Translations under genes and position numbers: made by a program
The notes under the pieces: model-generated
The model's database searches: none
What the model saw: only the letters and a program-made list of their open reading frames with translations
Told to the model about the DNA's origin: nothing
DNA from: a virus
IMG/VR virus record: IMGVR_UViG_3300034284_003265
Coordinates: 27,194-91,193 of that record
Length of the DNA stretch: 64,000 nt
Strand: one strand, 5' to 3'
Shown here: piece after piece, positions 60,226 to 64,000 of the stretch
Layout of the letters: every line of letters begins with the position of its first letter
Numbering within the stretch: position 1 is the stretch's first letter

Positions 60226-61287
60226 ATGAGCGATCTATTAAAAGAAAGCATTGCAGACGCGAAGGCTGTACGTGAAACAGCTTTGGCAAATGCAAAAACT
60301 TTCCTTGAAGAAAATTTTGCTGCTAGCATGAAAGAAATGTTCGCAGACAAACTCAAGGAAGAAATGGCAGAAGAAACCAGTGAAGAAGAAGGCAAGATCG
60401 ATGAAAAGCTTGCATCTTCAAACATCGGTAAAGATGATAGTAACATTGCTTCTAAGCAACATCCAACTAAACCATCTCCTGCTGCAAACAAAAACACAAC
60501 TCCTGCTGGAAAGCAAGAATTTGATGTAACACTTGAAGAAGAAACTGCAGTAGAAGAAGGTGCAGAAGTAACAAGCCAAGAACTAGATGAAATTCTAGCT
60601 GAATTGGAAAGTGAAGTATCCGAAGGCGATGATGCTCAAGAAGCACCAGAATCAGGTGATATGGACGAAGTTAGTTTGGATGAACTTCTAGCAGAACTAG
60701 AAGAAGAAGAAGCCGCTGTTCCAGCACCAGCTCCAGCACCAGTAGATCCAATGCAAGCAGCTGCTCCAGCTCCAGCTCCAGCACCAGCTCCAGAAATGGG
60801 ACAAGTTCCTTCTCCAGTAGCTGAAGGTGAAGAAGACGGAGTTACCGCTGAAGAAATGGCAGAAGCTTTGGTTGCTATCAACGAAGAAAACGAAGCTCTA
60901 AAGAAACAACTTGCAGAATCTCTAAGTACTGTTAAGTACATGAAGGGCGTTCTAGCAGAAACCAACCTATTGAATGCTAAGTTGCTTTATACCAACAAGT
61001 TGTTCAAGGGTAAGAGTTTGACCGAAGATCAAAAACTTAAGATCATCAACACTTTCGACTTGACCAAGAATATTCGTGAAGTCAAGTTGGCATATACAGT
61101 TTTGGCCGAATCAATTAATTCCGGTGCATCAGTTGCCAAGAAAAAGACAAATGCAACTGCTCAAACTATCACCGAAGGTTTGGCAAGCAAACCAGTATCA
61201 TCAACAAAGCCTGCTTCTACCATTGTAGAACCTCAAGCTGATGTGATGACTTCAAGATTCCAAAAACTCGCAGGAATCAAGAAGTAA
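60226..61287 (+). CDS. 22: Prohead core scaffolding protein, gp22-like
   Basis: This 353-residue protein is very acidic with Glu-rich stretches and a Pro-Ala linker (about 165-190), and its C-terminal helical part 'LLNAKLLYTNKLFKGKSL' matches the gp22 pattern. It lies just upstream of the capsid gene, as in T4. Scaffold assembles the prohead core and is degraded by gp21. The DNA uses more C-ending codons than neighbours, consistent with high expression. Confidence 0.88.
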   Translation: MSDLLKESIADAKAVRETALANAKTFLEENFAASMKEMFADKLKEEMAEETSEEEGKIDEKLASSNIGKDDSNIASKQHPTKPSPAANKNTTPAGKQEFDVTLEEETAVEEGAEVTSQELDEILAELESEVSEGDDAQEAPESGDMDEVSLDELLAELEEEEAAVPAPAPAPVDPMQAAAPAPAPAPAPEMGQVPSPVAEGEEDGVTAEEMAEALVAINEENEALKKQLAESLSTVKYMKGVLAETNLLNAKLLYTNKLFKGKSLTEDQKLKIINTFDLTKNIREVKLAYTVLAESINSGASVAKKKTNATAQTITEGLASKPVSSTKPASTIVEPQADVMTSRFQKLAGIKK

Positions 61288-61341
61288 AATTAGTTTGCGA
61301 GTAAAAACCTAACAGTAATTAATATAGAAAGAAATAAAAAT

Positions 61342-63168
61342 ATGAGTATGGATGTAAAAAGTCTATTGACAAACAATATGAATCCACAAGCCAAATTGAT
61401 GGCTGAAACACGTGGACTACAAAACAAGTGGGAAAAGACAGGCCTCCTAGAAGGTTGCCAAGGTGTTGAAAAAGCACACATGTCTATCCTCTTGGAAAAC
61501 CAAGCAAAGCAATTGCTCGACGAAGCAACTACAACTGGTACTTCTACCAGTTCTGAACAATGGGCTGGCGTAGCTCTTCCATTGGTTCGTCGTGTATTCG
61601 CTGAAATCGCTGCGAAGGAATTCGTAAGCGTTCAACCAATGAACCTACCATCTGGTCTAATCTTCTATCTAGACTTCAAATATGGTACAACCGCTCCAAA
61701 CCAAGACTTGCGTAACTTGAACAACGGTAGTTCCAAGACTACCCGTGCAGGTAAGCAATTGAATGACAGTTTGTTCGGTGGTACAGGTAAGAAATTGGGT
61801 TCAACCGATAGCGCAGTACGTGGTCTATACGGTCAAGGTGCTTATGCATATTCTGTACGTCCAGTAAGTAGCTCTGCTATTACTTTGACAAAGACCGCTG
61901 GTTCAACAAACAACGGTAACACAATTCAAACAGCTTCATGGAACGATGTTCAATTTGATGCTGATTTGAGCGCATCAGTTGTGGCTAAGAAGTTGTTCAA
62001 AGTTATTTTGAACCACGACGACAATACCTCTGGTATTGCTGCAAACGGATATGTATACAACGCCGATTTGGTCGCAGTACGTTCATTCAACTTGATCTCT
62101 GGTTCAACTACTCCAACCACTCTACAAAGCAGTGGTTTGGTATTGAATACCTATAGCAAGGCAATTAACACTGGTAGTTTGGGCGATCCATTCTATCAAT
62201 CTGTATACATTGTATCTGCATCTAACAGTGCATTCGGCGGTGTATCTAGCAAGATTAAATTGATCTATAGTCTACAACCTACCGATAACTTACGTGGTGA
62301 CTTCGAAGCTGGTAAGACCGCAGGTGAAGGTTCTGGTACCTCTGGTAACGTTGCTACACAAAGCATCGATACTGATATCAGTATCCCAGAAGTAAACTTG
62401 GTACTAAACAGTGAACCAATCGTTGCTAAGACCCGTAAGTTGAAGGCAGTCTGGACCCCAGAATTGGCTCAAGACTTGAACGCATATCACTCCATTGATG
62501 CAGAAGCAGAACTTACTGCTCTATTGAGTGAATATGTATCTATGGAAATCGACCTCGAAATCCTAGACATGTTGAACGAAGCCGTTCAAGGTCAAACAAC
62601 CGAAGCTTGGTCCGCCCAAATCGGTGTTGAATTCAGCAAGAGCATCAACGCAACCACTGGTGAAGCAATCTTCACACGTAATGCAAACAGTTCACCAAAC
62701 CGTACTGCTTACGTAAAGAGCACTTGGTTCCAAACTCTTGGAAACAAGATTCAAAAGGTATCTAACACAATCCAAAAATTGACCCTACGTGGTGGTGCTA
62801 ACTTCTTGGTCGTAAGTCCAGACGTAGCAACCATCTTGGAATCAATTCCAGGATATGTAGTAAACACTGATGGTGATCAAGCTAAGTTCGCAATGGGCGT
62901 AAGCCGTGTTGGTAGCTTTGCTTCTCGCTTCCAAGTTTACAAGAACCCATATATGACCGATAACGTTGTATTGGTTGGTTTCCGTGGAAATAACTTCCTA
63001 GAAACCGGTGCTGTATATGCTCCATATATCCCACTAATCCAAACTCCATTGGTCTATGATCCAGTGAACTTCACTCCACGTAGAGGTGTAATGACCCGCT
63101 ACGCTAAGAAGGTCGTCAGACCAGAATTTTATGGAAAAGTTATTATCGGTGATCTCGATACCGTATAA
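61342..63168 (+). CDS. 23: Major capsid protein, gp23-like
   Basis: This 608-residue protein has 'WEKTGLLEGCQGVEKAHMSILLENQAKQLLDE', 'EQWAGVALPLVRRVFAEIAAKEFVSVQPM' and 'GLIFYLDFKYG', all typical of T4-type gp23. The C-terminal end includes 'PLIQTPLVYDPVNFTPRRGVMTRYAKKVVRPEFYG'. T4 gp23 is 521 residues; the extra residues lie in the middle (about 130-330), where surface insertions are usual. The N-terminal region before about 65 is probably cleaved by the protease. A purine-rich AGAAAGAAA serves as ribosome-binding site. The strong codon bias toward C-ending codons fits the most abundant virion protein. Confidence 0.96.
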   Translation: MSMDVKSLLTNNMNPQAKLMAETRGLQNKWEKTGLLEGCQGVEKAHMSILLENQAKQLLDEATTTGTSTSSEQWAGVALPLVRRVFAEIAAKEFVSVQPMNLPSGLIFYLDFKYGTTAPNQDLRNLNNGSSKTTRAGKQLNDSLFGGTGKKLGSTDSAVRGLYGQGAYAYSVRPVSSSAITLTKTAGSTNNGNTIQTASWNDVQFDADLSASVVAKKLFKVILNHDDNTSGIAANGYVYNADLVAVRSFNLISGSTTPTTLQSSGLVLNTYSKAINTGSLGDPFYQSVYIVSASNSAFGGVSSKIKLIYSLQPTDNLRGDFEAGKTAGEGSGTSGNVATQSIDTDISIPEVNLVLNSEPIVAKTRKLKAVWTPELAQDLNAYHSIDAEAELTALLSEYVSMEIDLEILDMLNEAVQGQTTEAWSAQIGVEFSKSINATTGEAIFTRNANSSPNRTAYVKSTWFQTLGNKIQKVSNTIQKLTLRGGANFLVVSPDVATILESIPGYVVNTDGDQAKFAMGVSRVGSFASRFQVYKNPYMTDNVVLVGFRGNNFLETGAVYAPYIPLIQTPLVYDPVNFTPRRGVMTRYAKKVVRPEFYGKVIIGDLDTV

Positions 63169-63192
63169 TACTTAGTAGAAATAAAATAACTC

Positions 63193-63220
63193 AAAAACCC
63201 CAACGAAAGTTGGGGTTTTT
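63193..63220. terminator. Bidirectional rho-independent terminator after capsid gene
   Basis: AAAAACCCCAAC (63193-63204), GAAA tetraloop, GTTGGGGTTTTT (63209-63220). It separates convergent genes ending at 63168 and 63227. Confidence 0.95.
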
Positions 63221-63226
63221 CTTGCA

Positions 63227-64000
63227 TTACTCAAAAAATTCGTTGGTAGATGTTACAACGATTTCTTGCACTTCTTCTTTGAACGAAGTATCTTTGGGGT
63301 AAGGTAGAACTTTATGTTTTAGAGATTTAACCAGTTTCTTATTTTCTATCTTGTTGCTAATAAACTTGACGTAACGATGTTTACCACTTTCACGTTTACG
63401 CCAAAATGTTCTACCTATACGTTCTTTTAATTTATCTACACTGTGTGTTTTCCATCTAGCATATACACTTCTACTATGTATCCATTCATATTGATTTGGA
63501 CCAATTAAACTAACACTATAGTTAGGCATTATTGCTATATCCACATAGTTGTCTCCTTGATATACAAATCCAGTTGCTTGATATATTGTTCCAGCGTGTC
63601 CAACTTCACTATCTGCATAACTAAGAATACATTTAATGTGTGGATATTCTCTGTTTAATAGTCTAAAACTTTCAGCTATACAATAACTCTCTATATTTTT
63701 ACCATAACCATCTGCAATCCATAACCGCGTTAATTCCAACACATTATTGTTAGTAAGTAGACAAGATACGCTGGTACTTGCATTTCTACCTACGGCATTT
63801 CCATATACTAATACACCTATCAGGCGTTCGTTAAATCCCCCAAAGAAAGTACTTTCGATATACTCTTTGTAATAAACTCCATAAGCTACAGTACAAAGTG
63901 ACCACTTGTGAGTATAGTGGTTCTTTTCAATAAGAATTTTTGCAACATTCTTATTGATGCTTTTGAGGTAAATTAATGAGGGGTTAAAATACTCCGACAT
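63227..64000 (-). CDS. Mom-like DNA modification protein (GNAT-type)
   Basis: This 257-residue reading frame begins at the window edge with ATG at 63998-64000, although a longer N-terminus upstream cannot be excluded. It has the Mom pattern: 'NHYTHKW' (27-33), 'FFGGFNERLIGVLVYGNAVG', 'ELTRLWIADGYGKNIESYCI' (89 on), 'ILSYADSEVGHAGTIYQATGF' split over 125-145. Mu Mom converts adenine to a carbamoylmethyl derivative that protects DNA from restriction; related phage proteins probably also modify DNA. It points toward the capsid gene and ends at the shared terminator. The basic C-terminal tail from about 170 may contact DNA. Confidence 0.8.
   Translation of the reverse strand: MSEYFNPSLIYLKSINKNVAKILIEKNHYTHKWSLCTVAYGVYYKEYIESTFFGGFNERLIGVLVYGNAVGRNASTSVSCLLTNNNVLELTRLWIADGYGKNIESYCIAESFRLLNREYPHIKCILSYADSEVGHAGTIYQATGFVYQGDNYVDIAIMPNYSVSLIGPNQYEWIHSRSVYARWKTHSVDKLKERIGRTFWRKRESGKHRYVKFISNKIENKKLVKSLKHKVLPYPKDTSFKEEVQEIVVTSTNEFFE

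Noticed and set aside
1-64000. tRNA genes
   Set aside because: Intergenic regions were read for cloverleaf arms and CCA ends; apart from the tmRNA none could be folded by eye. A tRNA search program could still find one missed.
1-64000. Prophage or integration features (integrase, att sites)
   Set aside because: No integrase, excisionase, repressor or flanking repeat was seen; the genes indicate a lytic phage.

Overview
The window is a contiguous piece of a strongly AT-rich, apparently lytic, contractile-tailed phage of the T4 superfamily that is only distantly related to T4 itself. The evidence is a set of recognisable T4-type parts: major capsid protein (gp23-like), prohead protease (gp21-like), acidic scaffold (gp22-like), portal (gp20-like), large terminase (gp17-like), tail sheath (gp18-like), baseplate wedge proteins (gp25- and gp6-like), a gp5-like hub or spike, a gp55-like late sigma factor, a gp61-like primase and a fused gp47-gp46 (Mre11-Rad50) protein. 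No integrase, repressor or transposase is seen. The host cannot be named from the sequence. Two textbook sigma-70 promoters show that the host polymerase uses the TTGACA/TATAAT grammar.

Layout. 1-5.2 kb: end of a methyltransferase-like gene, a complete one-piece tmRNA gene, an ADP-ribosyltransferase-like gene, small unknown genes, and a large minus-strand protein with a collagen-like segment. 5.2-9.6 kb: a PhoH-type ATPase followed by four fibre-like genes, three of which share an N-terminal motif. 9.6-12.8 kb: a small heat-shock protein behind a sigma-70 promoter, membrane and coiled-coil proteins, and the late sigma factor. 12.8-31.8 kb: tail, baseplate and adhesin module, including a 1499-residue LamG-like protein and an FG-GAP propeller protein with a dockerin-like calcium loop. 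31.8-36.4 kb: replication and recombination genes (RuvC-like resolvase, primase, Mre11-Rad50 fusion). 36.4-45.7 kb: a glycan island of multidomain glycosyltransferases, FkbM methyltransferases, an acetyltransferase, a short aminotransferase and two TibC-like O-heptosyltransferase domains. 45.8-49.8 kb: a double-sized tail sheath. 49.8-63.2 kb: flavodoxin-like and ligase-like enzymes, then packaging and head genes in T4-like order (17-20-21-22-23). 63.2-64 kb: a Mom-like DNA-modification protein on the minus strand.

How it fits together. An octamer, TAYTTATW, sits in front of nearly every transcription unit on either strand, usually only 3-7 bases before the start codon. Together with the gp55-like factor it probably forms the late transcription system, and the spacing implies many leaderless or nearly leaderless mRNAs. 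The sheath and scaffold genes have longer leaders and purine-rich ribosome-binding sites. Six hairpin terminators separate the units. The glycan island lies between the replication genes and the sheath, and the phage encodes many Ser/Gly-rich repeat fibres, so glycosylation of the virion is a reasonable hypothesis alongside remodelling of host glycans. No tail tube (gp19), tape measure, head-completion or neck gene was recognised, so the genome continues outside the window.
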